From Cyrtodaria siliqua (taxonomy: Eukaryota; Mollusca; Bivalvia; Adapedonta; Hiatellidae), in the NCBI GenBank assembly GCA_037043455.1, contig JAWPHD010002612.1, forward strand, positions 62,001 to 126,000: a DNA stretch of 64,000 nt, written 5' to 3'. This document shows, in pieces, positions 42,501 through 53,350 of the stretch (positions within the stretch are counted from its first letter, which is position 1; the number at the start of each line of letters is the position of its first letter). The notes beneath the pieces are model-generated. The model searched no databases. It was not told the DNA's origin and was given only the letters and a program-made list of their open reading frames with translations. The position numbers and the translations under genes were made by a program.

Positions 42501-45500
42501 TGAATACTGGCTTAAAGGAGCACAGGGCAATATTATACTGATTATGGCTTAAAGGAGCACATGGCAATCATATACTGAAAACTGGCTTAAAGGAGCACAC
42601 GTCAATCTTATACTGAATACTGGCTTAAAGGAGCACAGGGCAATCTTATACTGATTACTGGCTTAAAGGAGCACAGGGCAATCTTACACTGAAAACTGGC
42701 TTAAAGGAGCACACGGCATTCTGATACTGAATACTGGCTTAAAGGAGCACACATCAATCTTATACTGAATACTGGCTTAAAAAAACACATGACAATCTTA
42801 TACTGATTACAGGCTTAAAGGAACACACGGCAATATTATACTCAATTCTGGCTTAAAGGAGCACACGGCAGTCTTATACTGATTACTGGCTTAAAGGAGC
42901 ACAGAGAAATCTTATACTGTTTACTGGCTTAAAGGAACAAAGGGCAATATTATACTGATTACTGGATTAAAGGAGCTCAATGCAATCTTATACTGAATAC
43001 TGGCTTAAGGAAGCACACGTCAGTCTTATACTGAATACTGGCTTAGTGGAGCACAGGGCAATCTTATATTGATTACTGGCTTAAAGGAGCACACGGCATT
43101 CTGATACTGAATACTGGCTTAAAGGAGCACAGTGCAATCTTATATTGAATACTGGCTTAAAGGAGCACAGGGCAATCTTATACTGAATACTGGCTTAAAG
43201 GAGCACAGGGCAATCTTATATTGAATACTGGCTTAAAGGAGCACAGGGCAATCTTATACTGAATACTGGCTTAAAGGAGCACAGGGCAATCCTATACTGA
43301 TTACTGGCTTAAAGGAGCACACGTCAATCTTATACTGAATACTGGCTTAAATGAGCACAGGCAATCTTACACTGATTGCTTTCATAAAGGAGCACAGGGC
43401 AATCTTATACTGATTACTGGCTTAAAGGAGCACATGGCAATCTTATACTGATTACTGGCTTAAAGAGGTACAGGGAAATATTATAATGTTTACTTGCTAA
43501 GAGGAACACAAGGCAATCTTATACTGATTACTGGCTTAAAGGAGCACAGGGCAATCTTACACTGAATACTGGCTTAAAGGAGGGCACGTCAGTCTTATAC
43601 AGAATACTGACTTAGAGGAGCACAGGGCAATCTTATAATGATTACTGGCTTAAAGGAGAACACTGAAATCTTATACTGAATACTGGCTTAAAGGAGCACA
43701 CGTCAGTCTTATACTGAATACCGGCCTAAAGGAGCACAGGGCAATATTTTACTGATTTCTGGCTTAAAGGAGCACAGGGCAATTCTATACTGAATACTGG
43801 CTTAATGGAGCACAAGGCAATCTTATACTGATTCCTGGCTTAAAGAAACAAAGGGCTATATTATACTAAATACTGGTTTAAAGGAGCACACGGCATTATT
43901 ATACTGATTACTGGCTTAAAGGAGCACACGGCAATCTTATACTGATTACTGGCTTAAAGGAACACATGGCAATCCTATATGGCATACAGGCTTAAAGGAG
44001 TACAGTGCAACCTTATACTGAATACTGGCTTGAAGGAGCACAGGGCAATCTTACACTGAATACTGGCTAAAAGGAGCACACGGCATTTTCATACTGATTA
44101 CTGGCTTAAAGGGCAATCGTTTACTGATTACTGGCTTAAAGGAGCACAGGGTAATCTTATACTGAATACTGGCCTAAAGGAGCAAAGTGCAATCGTATAC
44201 TGATTACTGGCTTAAAGGAGCACAGGGGAATCTTACACTGAATACTGGCTTAAAGGAGCAAAGGGCAATCTTATACTGAATACTGGCTTAAAAGAACACA
44301 TGACAATCTCATACTGATTAATGGCTTAAAGGAACACACGGCATTATTATACTCAATTCTGGCTTGGAGGAGCACACGGCAATTTTATACTGATTACTGG
44401 CTTAAAGAGGTACAGGGAAATCTTATAATGTTTACTTGCTTAGAGGAACACAAGACAATCTTATACTGATTACTGGCTTAAAGGAGCACAGGGCAATCTT
44501 ATACTGAATATTGGCTTAAAGGAGCGCACGTCAGTCTTATACAGAATACTGACTTAGAGGAGCACAGGGCAATCTTATAATGATTACTGGCTTAAAGGAG
44601 CACACTGAAATCTTATACTGAATACTGGCTTAAAGGAGCACACGTCAGTCTTATACTGAATACTGGCTTAAAGGAGCACAGGGCAATCTTTTACTGATTA
44701 CTGGCTTAAAGGAGCACACGTCAGTCTTATACAGAATACTGACTTAGAGGAGCACAGGGCAATCTTATAATGATTACTGGCTTAAAGGAGAACACTGAAA
44801 TCTTATACTGAATACTGGCTTAAAGGAGCACACGTCAGTCTTATACTGAATACTGGCTTAAAGGAGCACACGTCAGTCTTATACTGAATACTGGCTTAAA
44901 GGAGCACAGGGCAATCTTTTACTGATTACTGGCTTAAAGGAGCACAGGGCAATCTTATATTGATTACTGACTTCAAGGAGCAAATGGCAATCTTATACTG
45001 AATACTGGCTTAAAGGAGCAAAGGGCAATCTTATACTGATTACTGACTGAAACGAGCACAGGGCAATCTTATACTGATTACTGACTTAAAGGAACAAAGG
45101 GCAATCTTATACTGAATACTGGTTTAAAAGAGCACACGGCAATCTTATACGGATTACTGGCTTAAAGGAGCACACGGCAATCTTATACTGAATACTGGCT
45201 TAAAGGAACACAGGTCAATCATATACTGATAACTGGCTTAAAGGAGCAAAGGGCAATCTTATACTGAATACTGGCTTAAAGGAGCACAGGGCAATCTTTT
45301 ACTGATTACCGGCTTAAAAGGAGCACATGGCAATCATATATTGAATACTGGCTTAAAGGAGCACAGGGCAATCCTATACTGAATACTGGCTTAAAGGAGC
45401 ACAGGGCAATAGTATACTGATTACTGGCTTAAAGGAGCACATGGCAAACATATACTGAATACTGGCTAAAAGGAGCACACGTCAATCTTATACTGAATAC

Positions 45501-48500
45501 TGGCTTAAAGGAGCGCACGTCAGTCTTATACAGAATACTGACTTAGAGGAGCACAGGGCAATCTTATAATGATTACTGGCTTAAAGGAGAACACTGAAAT
45601 CGTATACTGAATACTGGCTTAAAGGAGCACACGTCAGTCTTATACTGAATACTGGCTTAAAGGAGCACAGGGCAATCTTTTACTGATTACTGGCTTAAAG
45701 GAGCACAGGGCAAACTTATATTGATTACTGACTTAAAGGAGCAAAGGGCAATCTTATACTGATTACTGACTTCAAGGAGCAACGGGCAATCGTATACTGA
45801 TTACTGGCTTAAAGGAGCAAAGGGCAATCTTATACTGAATACTGACTTAAACGAGCACAGGGCAATCTTATACTGATTACTGACTTAAAGGAGCAAAGGG
45901 CAATCTTATACTGAATACTGGCTTAAAAGAGCACACGGCAATCTTATACGGATTACTGGCTTAAAGGAGCACACGGCAATCTTATACTAAATACTGGCTT
46001 AAAGGAACACAGGTCAATCATATACTGATTACTGGCTTAAAGGAGCACAGGGCAATCTTATACTGAATACTGGCTTAAAAGGAGCACATGGCAATCTTAT
46101 ATTGAAAACTGGCTTAAAGGAGCACAGGGCAATCTTATACTGAATACTGGCTTAAGGAGCACAGGGCAATATTATACTGATTACTGGCTTAAAGGAGCAC
46201 ATGGCAATCATATACTGCATACTGGCTTAAAGGAGCACACGTCAATCTTATACTGAATACTGGCTTAAAGGAGCACAGGGCAATCTTATACTGATTACTG
46301 GCTTAAAGGAGCACAGGGCAATCTTACACTGAAAACTGGCTTAAAGGAGACACACGGCATTTTGATACTGAATACTGGCTTAAAGGAGCACACATCAATC
46401 TTATACTGAATACTGGCTTAAATGAACACACGGCAATATTATACTCAATTCTGGCTTAAAGGAGCACACGGCAGTCTTATACTGATTACTGGCTTAAAGG
46501 AGCACAGAGAAATCTTATACTGTTTACTGGCTTAAAGGAACAAAGGGCAATATTATACTGATTACTGGATTAAAGCAGCTCAATGCAATCTTATACTGAA
46601 TAATGGCTTAAGGAAGCACACGTCAGTCTTATACTGAATACTGGCTTAGTGGAGCACAGGGCAATCTTATATTGATTACTGGCTTAAAGGAGCACACGGC
46701 ATTCTGATACTGAATACTGGCTTAAAGGAGCACAGGGCAATCTTATATTGAATACTGGCTTAAAGGAGCACAGGGCAATCTTATACTGAATACTGGCTTA
46801 AAGGAGCACAGGGCAAACTTATATTGAATACTGGCTTAAAGGAGCACAGGGCAATCTTATACTGAATACTGGCTTAAAGGAGCACAGGACAATCCTATAC
46901 TGATTACTGGCTTAAAGGAGTACACGTCAATCTTATACTGAATACTGGATTAAAGGAGCGCACGTCAGTCTTATACAGAATACTGACTTAGAGGAGCACA
47001 GGGCAATCTTATAATGATTACTGGCTTAAAGGAGAACACTGAAATCTTATACTGAATACTGGCTTAAAGGAGCACACGTCAGTCTTATACTGAATACTGG
47101 CTTAAAGGAGCACAGGGCAATCTTTTACTGATTACTGGCTTAAAGGAGCACAGGGCAATTTTATACTAAATACTGTTAAAGGAGCACAAGGCAATCTTAC
47201 ACTGATTCCTGGCTAAAAGAAACAAAGGGCAATATTATACTAAATACTGGTTTAAAGGAGCACACGGCATTATTATACTGATTACTGGCTTAAAGGAGCA
47301 CACGGCAATCTTATACTGATTACTGGCTTAAAGGAATACATGGCAATCCTATACTGCATACAGGCTTAAAGGAGTACAGGGCAACCTTATACTGAATACT
47401 GGCTTGAAGGAGCACAGGGCAATCTTACACTGAATACTGGCTTAAAGGAGCAAACGGCAATCTGATACTGAATACTGGCTTAAAGGAGCACGCATCAATC
47501 TTATACTGAATACTGGCTTAAAGGAGCACAGTGCAATCGCATACAGAATAATGGCTTGAAAGAGCACACGTCAATCTTACACTGAAGACTGCCTTAAAGG
47601 AGCACAGGGCAATCTTATATTGATTACTGGCTTAAATGAGCACAGGGCAATTTTATACTGAATACTGGCTTAAAGGAGCACACGGAAATCTTATACTGAC
47701 TACTGGCTTAAATGAGCACAGGGCAATCGCATACTGAATACTGGAGTAAAGGAGCACACGGCAATCTTATACTGATTATTGGCTTAAAGGAACACTGGGC
47801 AATCTACAGGGCAATCTTATAGTGAATATTGGCTTAAAGGAGCACACGGAAATCTTATACTGACCACTGTCTTAAAGGAGTATACGGCAATCTTGTACTG
47901 AGGAACACAGGGCAATCTTATACTGATTACTGGCTTAAAGGAGCACAGGGCAATATTATACTGAATACTGGCTTAAAGGAGCACAGGGCAATCCTATACT
48001 GATTACTGGCTTAAAGGAGCACAGGGCAATCTTATACTGAATACTGGCTTAAAGGCGCACAGGGCAATCTTATACTGATTACTGGCTTAAAGGAACACAC
48101 CGCAATATTATACTCAATTCTGGCTTAAAGGAGCACACGGAAGTCTTATACTGATTACTGGCTTAAAGGAGCACAGAGAAATCTTATACTGTTTACTGGC
48201 TTAAAGGTACAAAGGGCAATATTATACTGATTACTGAATTAAAGGAGCAGAAGACAATCTTATACTGAATACTGGCTTAAAGAAGCACACGCAAGTCTTA
48301 TACTGAATACTGGCTTACAGGAGCACAGGGCAATTTTATATTGATTACTGGCTTAAAGGAGCACACGGCAATCTGATACTGAATACTGGCTTAAAGGAGC
48401 ACACGTCGATCTTATACTGAATACTGGCTTAAAGGAGCACAGGCCAATCGTATACTGATTACTGGCTTAAAGTCGCAAAGGGCAATCTTATACATAATAT

Positions 48501-49003
48501 TGGCTTAAAGGAACACAGGGCATTCCTATACTGATTATTGGCTTAAAGGAGCACAGGGCAATCTTATACAAAATACAGGCTTAAATGAGCACAGGGAATC
48601 TTTTACTGAATACTGGCTTGAAGGAACCCAGGACAATCTTATACTGAATACTGGCTTAAAGGAGCACAGGGCAATCTTTTACTGATTACCGGCTTAAATG
48701 AGCACAGGGCAATCTAATATTGAGTACTGGCTTAAAGGAGCACAGGGCAATCTTATACTGATTACTGACTTAAAGGAGCAAAGGGCAATCTTATACTGAA
48801 TACTGGCTTAAAAGAGCACACGGCAATCTTATACTGATTACTGGCTAAAAGGAGCACACGGCAATCTTATACTGAATACTGGCTTAAAGGAACACAGGTC
48901 AATCATATACTGATTACTGGCTTAAAGGAGCACCGGGCAATCTTATACTGAATACTGGCTTAAAGGAGCACAGGGCAATCTTTTACTGATTACTGGCTTA
49001 AAA

Positions 49004-49230
49004 GGGAATAAATGAGGTATTATGCGGACACGTCAATATCAGAGTATATTAGGTATTATGTGGATATGTCAATATCAGAATAAATGAGGTATTACGCGGA
49101 CGCGTCAATATCAGAATATATGACGTATTATGTGGATATGACAATATCAGAATAAATGAGGTATTATACGGACAGGTCAGTATCAGAGTATTTGAGGTAT
49201 TATGCGTGTATGTCGATATCAGAATATATA
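49004..49230. repeat. 36-bp minisatellite
   Basis: Five to six tandem units of about 36 bp containing GAGGTATTATG, then GGA(C/T)A(C/T)GTCAATATCAGAATA. The array starts directly at the end of the 38-bp satellite and finishes in a short (AT)n run near 49226-49240. Because 36 is a multiple of three, one minus-strand frame stays open as a 12-residue repeat (49049-49306); I regard that frame as an artefact. The part ACACGTCAAT...GAATA resembles the corresponding part of the 38-bp unit. Confidence 0.85.
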
Positions 49231-49470
49231 TATATATATTCTGAGGTATATAGTAATCTGAGCTGATTGAGGTATGATGTGGACATGTCAATATCAGAAT
49301 ATGCACGTCTTAATTATGAAACTGGAGGTATACAATAGTCTGAGCTGATTGAGGTATGATGTGGATATGTCAATATCAGAATTTATACGTCTTAATTATG
49401 ATACTGGAGGTATATGGTAGTCTGGGCTGATCGAAGAATTATGAGGATATGTCAATATTAGAATATGATT
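49231..49470. repeat. 82-bp tandem repeat related to the 36-bp unit
   Basis: Two full units and one degraded unit, 82 bp apart: CTGAGCTGATTGAGGTATGA at 49258 and 49340, and a decayed copy (CTGGGCTGATCGAAGAATTA) near 49420. Each holds one copy of the 36-bp array's core (ATGTCAATATCAGAAT) plus extra sequence with CGTCTTAATTATGA and ACTGGAGGTATA. It appears to have grown from the 36-bp family by enlargement of the unit. Confidence 0.8.
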
Positions 49471-49576
49471 GGTTAGTTTTACACGTGATAAATAGTAAAC
49501 TTTTAGGTAAAATCAGGAATAGATTAGTGTATCAGTTTCTTTTCAGGGAAAACAGTGCCAAAATGTTATTTTATTC

Positions 49577-49600
49577 TTCAATTCAATTCAATTTTATTCA
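49577..49600 (-). mobile_element. Possible 3' tail of a non-LTR element
   Basis: On the minus strand the sequence reads TGAATAAAATTGAATTGAA with about three ATTGA pentamers after an AATAAA. Such pentamer tails are common at the 3' ends of some invertebrate non-LTR elements. No coding part of an element is visible next to it, so this would be only a tail remnant or a chance microsatellite. Confidence 0.25.
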
Positions 49601-50063
49601 GGTGAGAGATCCATATAAAAATTAAACAAACGATGGTAAGATGAGAAAAAAAATCTCGTATAATTAAGAATCTGATAATCCGACTATTAACAATTATCAC
49701 AGAAATTCTAGCAGTTATCACATTATCAATAACAGCTTTATTATTGCTATATCACAGAAGGCCACTTTCCAGTTTAAATTTAGTTTAAAATGTGCTATCA
49801 CTGATTTTAAAAACAGTATAATATTCATTTACTCTATTGTATAAAAAAATATATATATTAATAAATAAATAATTTACATTCAAAGGGATCTTTTAACCCA
49901 TGGATAGCCCATACAGCTAGTAAGCTTATTTCTAATGTGGTCCTTATTCGGTCAATTCGATCAAATGTAAGAAACGGCCTGCTCCCTTATGTACTGTATC
50001 CTTAATCGGCTTATCGTGACATTTAAACTGATAATGTAACTATCAATTTGAGAGTTAGCAAAT

Positions 50064-50139
50064 ACACGATAGTAGAGATAATATGCGACAGTAGAGATAA
50101 TACACGATAGTAGAGATAGTACACGATAGTAGAGATAGT
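50064..50139. repeat. 19-bp tandem repeat, four units
   Basis: Four 19-bp units of the form ACACGATAGTAGAGATAAT with small changes (the second is ATGCGACAGTAGAGATAAT and the last two end in TAGT). The last two are identical, which points to recent duplication. The array is unrelated to the large satellites. Confidence 0.9.
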
Positions 50140-51335
50140 CTGATTATCTATTGAGTGTAGGAACTAGAACACGCCTGCATGCATTAGCGGATCCAGGAAT
50201 TATGACAAGGGGTAGTAACATTTGAAAACAACTACATGTACCTGAAACAGTTCCGACGTCCGATCCTTTTCATTTCAAAATGGCTGATGGTCTAATTGGC
50301 ATTAGCTGTTCGTATCCAAATTGAATGTGAAAGGATCATGTAAATATTCATACACACATGTGTAGCACAACATTTTACCACAAAATAGGAAAATGTAGGT
50401 CGACAACGTGAACAATTGTAAATGGCTAAGGATGAGGGACTTTTGATTGACTCTTGGTTAACTAGAAAATGCCAGTTGCAAACCTTGTGAATGTGTTCAT
50501 AACTTGCGTGAATCTAGTGGTCGACAAACGATGGGAGACTTGACCCACCCTTACTCACCTTAAATAAAATGACAAAGCCTGAATTCCAATAAATGATATT
50601 ATCAAGTAAACACGGTTAAAAAGGGGAAGTATTTTTCTTCAATCCCCACTCCCCACCCTTCGCCCGCCGTCCCTCCTTGTGTTTCATCTGTAACGAGGCA
50701 GTATCAAGCTGGGTTGATAATTAAGTGTCAACGACCCTAAGTAAATAGCAGTACTAAGTGGTACGACAGCGTACATCTTCACCTTACATTATTTACAATT
50801 AGTGACACTGTCAAATATTTTAGATTATAATGATAATTATTCTATTACGACGCGATTTATCTCTAGTATTATTTCGATACAGTTATCTGTTTATTTGGTT
50901 ATGACTGTATGTGTCTACGTCTACACCAATATATAACGTTATGTCAACTTTGACCGATATGTAGTTGCTTACAATCAAGTTAAATCAGCTTATCATTCAT
51001 CTACGTACATGTCCTATCTATTAACGTGTGATTCATGCGTATGTCCGCTAGACCCAACATTATGAAATCACATACAGAAAAAATCACATACTATATTCAG
51101 CGACTTGCATTATGAAAACTGCTACAGATGACCTGAAACCACAACCAATTTGGTGTGTCTCATATAGTGTACCTTACGTAAAAATATAGATATCTCTTTA
51201 ATTATTAATTCTTTTTTTTTTTAAATTCCAAACGTTATTTGCTTTGTTTTATTGAGAAACAGTGTGTAGGCCGTCTGTTCATGAGAGATACTATTAGTAG
51301 CAAGACCTCTCACGCCCACTAGCGCCGGCTTAAGC

Positions 51336-51470
51336 GGTATTCCACACAGATTGGACTTGATGATCCAAAAGGACCAGTACGGTATTCCACACAGGTTGGA
51401 CTTGATGATCCCAAAGGACCAGTACGGTATTCCACACAGATTGGACTTGATGATCCCGAAGGACCAGTAA
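51336..51470. repeat. 45-bp tandem repeat, three units
   Basis: Three 45-bp units start at 51336, 51381 and 51426. Each contains GGTATTCCACACAG and TTGGACTTGATGATCC, then AAGGACCAGTA. The copies differ at only a few bases. Because 45 is a multiple of three, minus-strand frames across it (51221-51634 and 51319-51606) stay open and carry a 15-residue repeat. The two overlapping open frames have no recognisable domain and run into the 10-bp array, so I treat them as repeat-derived and not as genes. Confidence 0.9.
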
Positions 51471-51508
51471 GTAATAACACTACTGCTTTGTAGTCGGGGC
51501 GACACTTT

Positions 51509-51597
51509 ACAGCCGCCACACAGCCGCCACACAGCACCACACAGCACCACACAGCACCACATAGCACCACACAACACCACACAGCACCACACAGTAC
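51509..51597. repeat. 10-11-bp minisatellite (ACAGCACCAC)n
   Basis: Two 11-bp units (ACAGCCGCCAC) are followed by six 10-bp units of ACAGCACCAC type with single changes (ATAGCACCAC, ACAACACCAC) and a partial unit. On the minus strand it encodes a Cys/Val/Trp-rich low-complexity stretch in open frames, which is a by-product. Confidence 0.92.
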
Positions 51598-52134
51598 TAA
51601 ACACACGCTGGTGTGATTGTGAAGTTTGGTTCAATAAAGGAAATGAAACCGTTGATGACGTGTTCTAGTGACTTCATCCGGTTTCAGTTAAGCTGACAGG
51701 ATGCACATATGTTCAAAGTTCGAAGCAATTCCCAGTTAGAAGTTAAAACAAAGATGAATGTATGAGGATATGAAGTAAATGTACCTCAATGAAGCCGTCG
51801 ATCACTGGAAAGATTATCGTTCGATGTATGCATGACCTCAGCAGCAATTACACATCTCAGCATGTGTGTGATCATGTTCAGCAATACCAGTATGATCTGA
51901 AATCATTTGAAAACTATCAACAAGTGCTGGTAAAGCGGTATGGTATGATATTTATGTCAACTACGCAACATTAATTCTATACACCAAGTTAGCACAGCAT
52001 AGGCAAATTCAGCAAACAAGCGTTTGTCTGTTCATCTGTATACAAGGCATGTCTGTCTGTCTGTATGTCTGTCCAGTAAGAGTAGCAATGTTCCTGATAA
52101 ACATGCATTGAATAACATATTGTTCATGAGGCAA
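51598..52134. other. Intergenic DNA before the 21-bp repeat family
   Basis: Non-repetitive sequence. A 61-codon plus-strand frame (51789-51974) shows no recognisable motif and has no supporting context. A short (GTCT)n-type microsatellite lies at about 52050-52072. I see nothing else that can be supported. Confidence 0.55.
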
Positions 52135-53350
52135 TATCCTTACTCATAAAGTAATCCCATGCTCTAATGGAGAATGTAAACGCTCTAGTAATGTAATCGC
52201 ATGCTATCCTACTGTAACAGTATTGCATGCACTAGTAACTATAGCAATGCCATGTTGTAGTAAATATAACCATGCTCTAGTAAAGCATTCCCTTACCCTG
52301 GGGAAGCATTTCCTTACTCTTATAAGACATTCATTTTCCTCCATGCACTACTAACGTATTCCCATGCACTACTAAAGTAGTCCCATGTACTACTAAAGTA
52401 ATATCATGCACTAATAAAGTAATCTCGAGCACTACTAAAGTAATCCCATGTACTACTAAAGTAATCCCATGCAATACTAAAGTAATCCCATGCAATACTA
52501 AAGTAATCCCAGTCAATACTAAAGTATTCCCATGCACTACTAAAGAAATCCCATGCAATACTAAAGTAATCCCAGTCAATACTAAAGTAATCCCATGTAC
52601 TACTAAAGTAATCCCATGCAATACTAAAGTAATCCCAGTCAATATTAAAGTATACCCATGCACTACTAAAGTAATCCTATTCAATACTAAAGTATTCCCA
52701 AGCACTAATAAAGTAATCCCATGTACTACTAAAGTAATCCCATGCACTACTAAAGTATTCCCATGCACTACTAAAGTAATCCATGCAATACTAAAGTAAT
52801 ATCATGCACTAATAAAGTAATACCATGTACAACTAAAGTATTCCCATGTACTACTAAAGTATTCCCATGCACTACTAAAGTATTCCCATGTACTACTAAA
52901 GTAATCTCTCGCTTTACTAAAGTATTCCCATGCACTACTAAAGTAATCACATGCACTACTAAAGTATTCTCATGCACTACTAAAGTATTCCCATGCAATA
53001 CTAAAGTATTCACATGCACTACTGAAGTAATCCCATGCACTACTGAAGCAATCTCATGCACTACTAAAGTATTCCCATGTATTACTAAAGTAATCCCATG
53101 CAATACTAAAGTATTCCCATTTACTACTAAAGTAATCCCATGCACTACTAAAGAAATCTCGTGCACTACTAAAGTAATCACATGCACTACTAAAGTAATC
53201 TCATGCACTTCTAAAGTATTATATGCATTACAAATGACTTCCCATGCTCTACTAAAGTATTCCCATGCACTACTAATGTATTCGAATGCACTACTAAAGT
53301 AATCCAACGCACTACTAAAGTAATCACATGCACTACTAATGTATTCCAAT
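52135..53350. repeat. 21-bp minisatellite, subfamily A
   Basis: Tandem 21-bp units with the words CACTACTAAAGTAATCC and CATGCA. The first 200 bases are degraded, and the best-ordered part is 52331-53350 (about 48 units). Each unit carries the small dyad TACT-AA-AGTA. There are no stops in one minus-strand frame, so two long frames (52331-52768 and 52771-53349) read as a seven-residue repeat of the type ITLVVHG. Their periodicity is exactly that of the DNA unit. A one-base change of unit length near 52769-52770 shifts the frame, so I do not regard them as genes. Confidence 0.93.

Larger units (their letters stand above)
20560..49003. repeat. 38-bp satellite array, right block
   Basis: Continuation of the same 38-bp satellite beyond the LINE, about 28.4 kb including two SINE copies. 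Variants typical of this block are CAGGGCAATCTTATACTG, GACTTCAAGGAGCAAA, TTATAATGTTTACTTGC, and a recurrent unit with CACAGGCAATCTTACAC followed by TGATTGCTTTCATAAAGG (for example near 20.76, 21.32, 23.37, 37.87, 39.64 and 43.35 kb). A truncated 30-bp unit recurs nine times. Many multi-unit segments are re-used with spacings from 341 bp to more than 5 kb. The array ends at about 49003, where the next array begins directly. Confidence 0.97.
49471..51335. other. Non-repetitive intergenic DNA, no gene seen
   Basis: About 1.9 kb of AT-rich, mostly single-copy sequence between the satellite block and a group of small arrays. It has no substantial reading frame and no recognisable domain. It contains an AT-rich low-complexity patch (about 49840-49880), a possible LINE-type tail near 49577 and a 19-bp array near 50064. 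A pyrimidine-rich patch with CCCCACTCCCCACCC lies near 50643. I see no promoter or exon that I could support. Confidence 0.6.

Noticed and set aside
1..49003. Possible CRISPR array (regular repeats of 38 bp)
   Set aside because: Units are directly adjacent with no unique spacers, vary in sequence, and lie in a eukaryotic-type region with a LINE and SINEs.
49049..49306. 85-codon minus-strand frame
   Set aside because: It is a translation of the 36-bp array, and its 12-residue periodicity equals the DNA unit.
51221..51634. 137-codon and overlapping 95-codon minus-strand frames
   Set aside because: Most of each is the 45-bp and 10-bp arrays read in two frames, with no recognisable domain.
52331..53349. 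Two long minus-strand frames with a seven-residue repeat
   Set aside because: They are pure 21-bp repeat translation, broken only by a change of unit length, with no non-repeat coding part.
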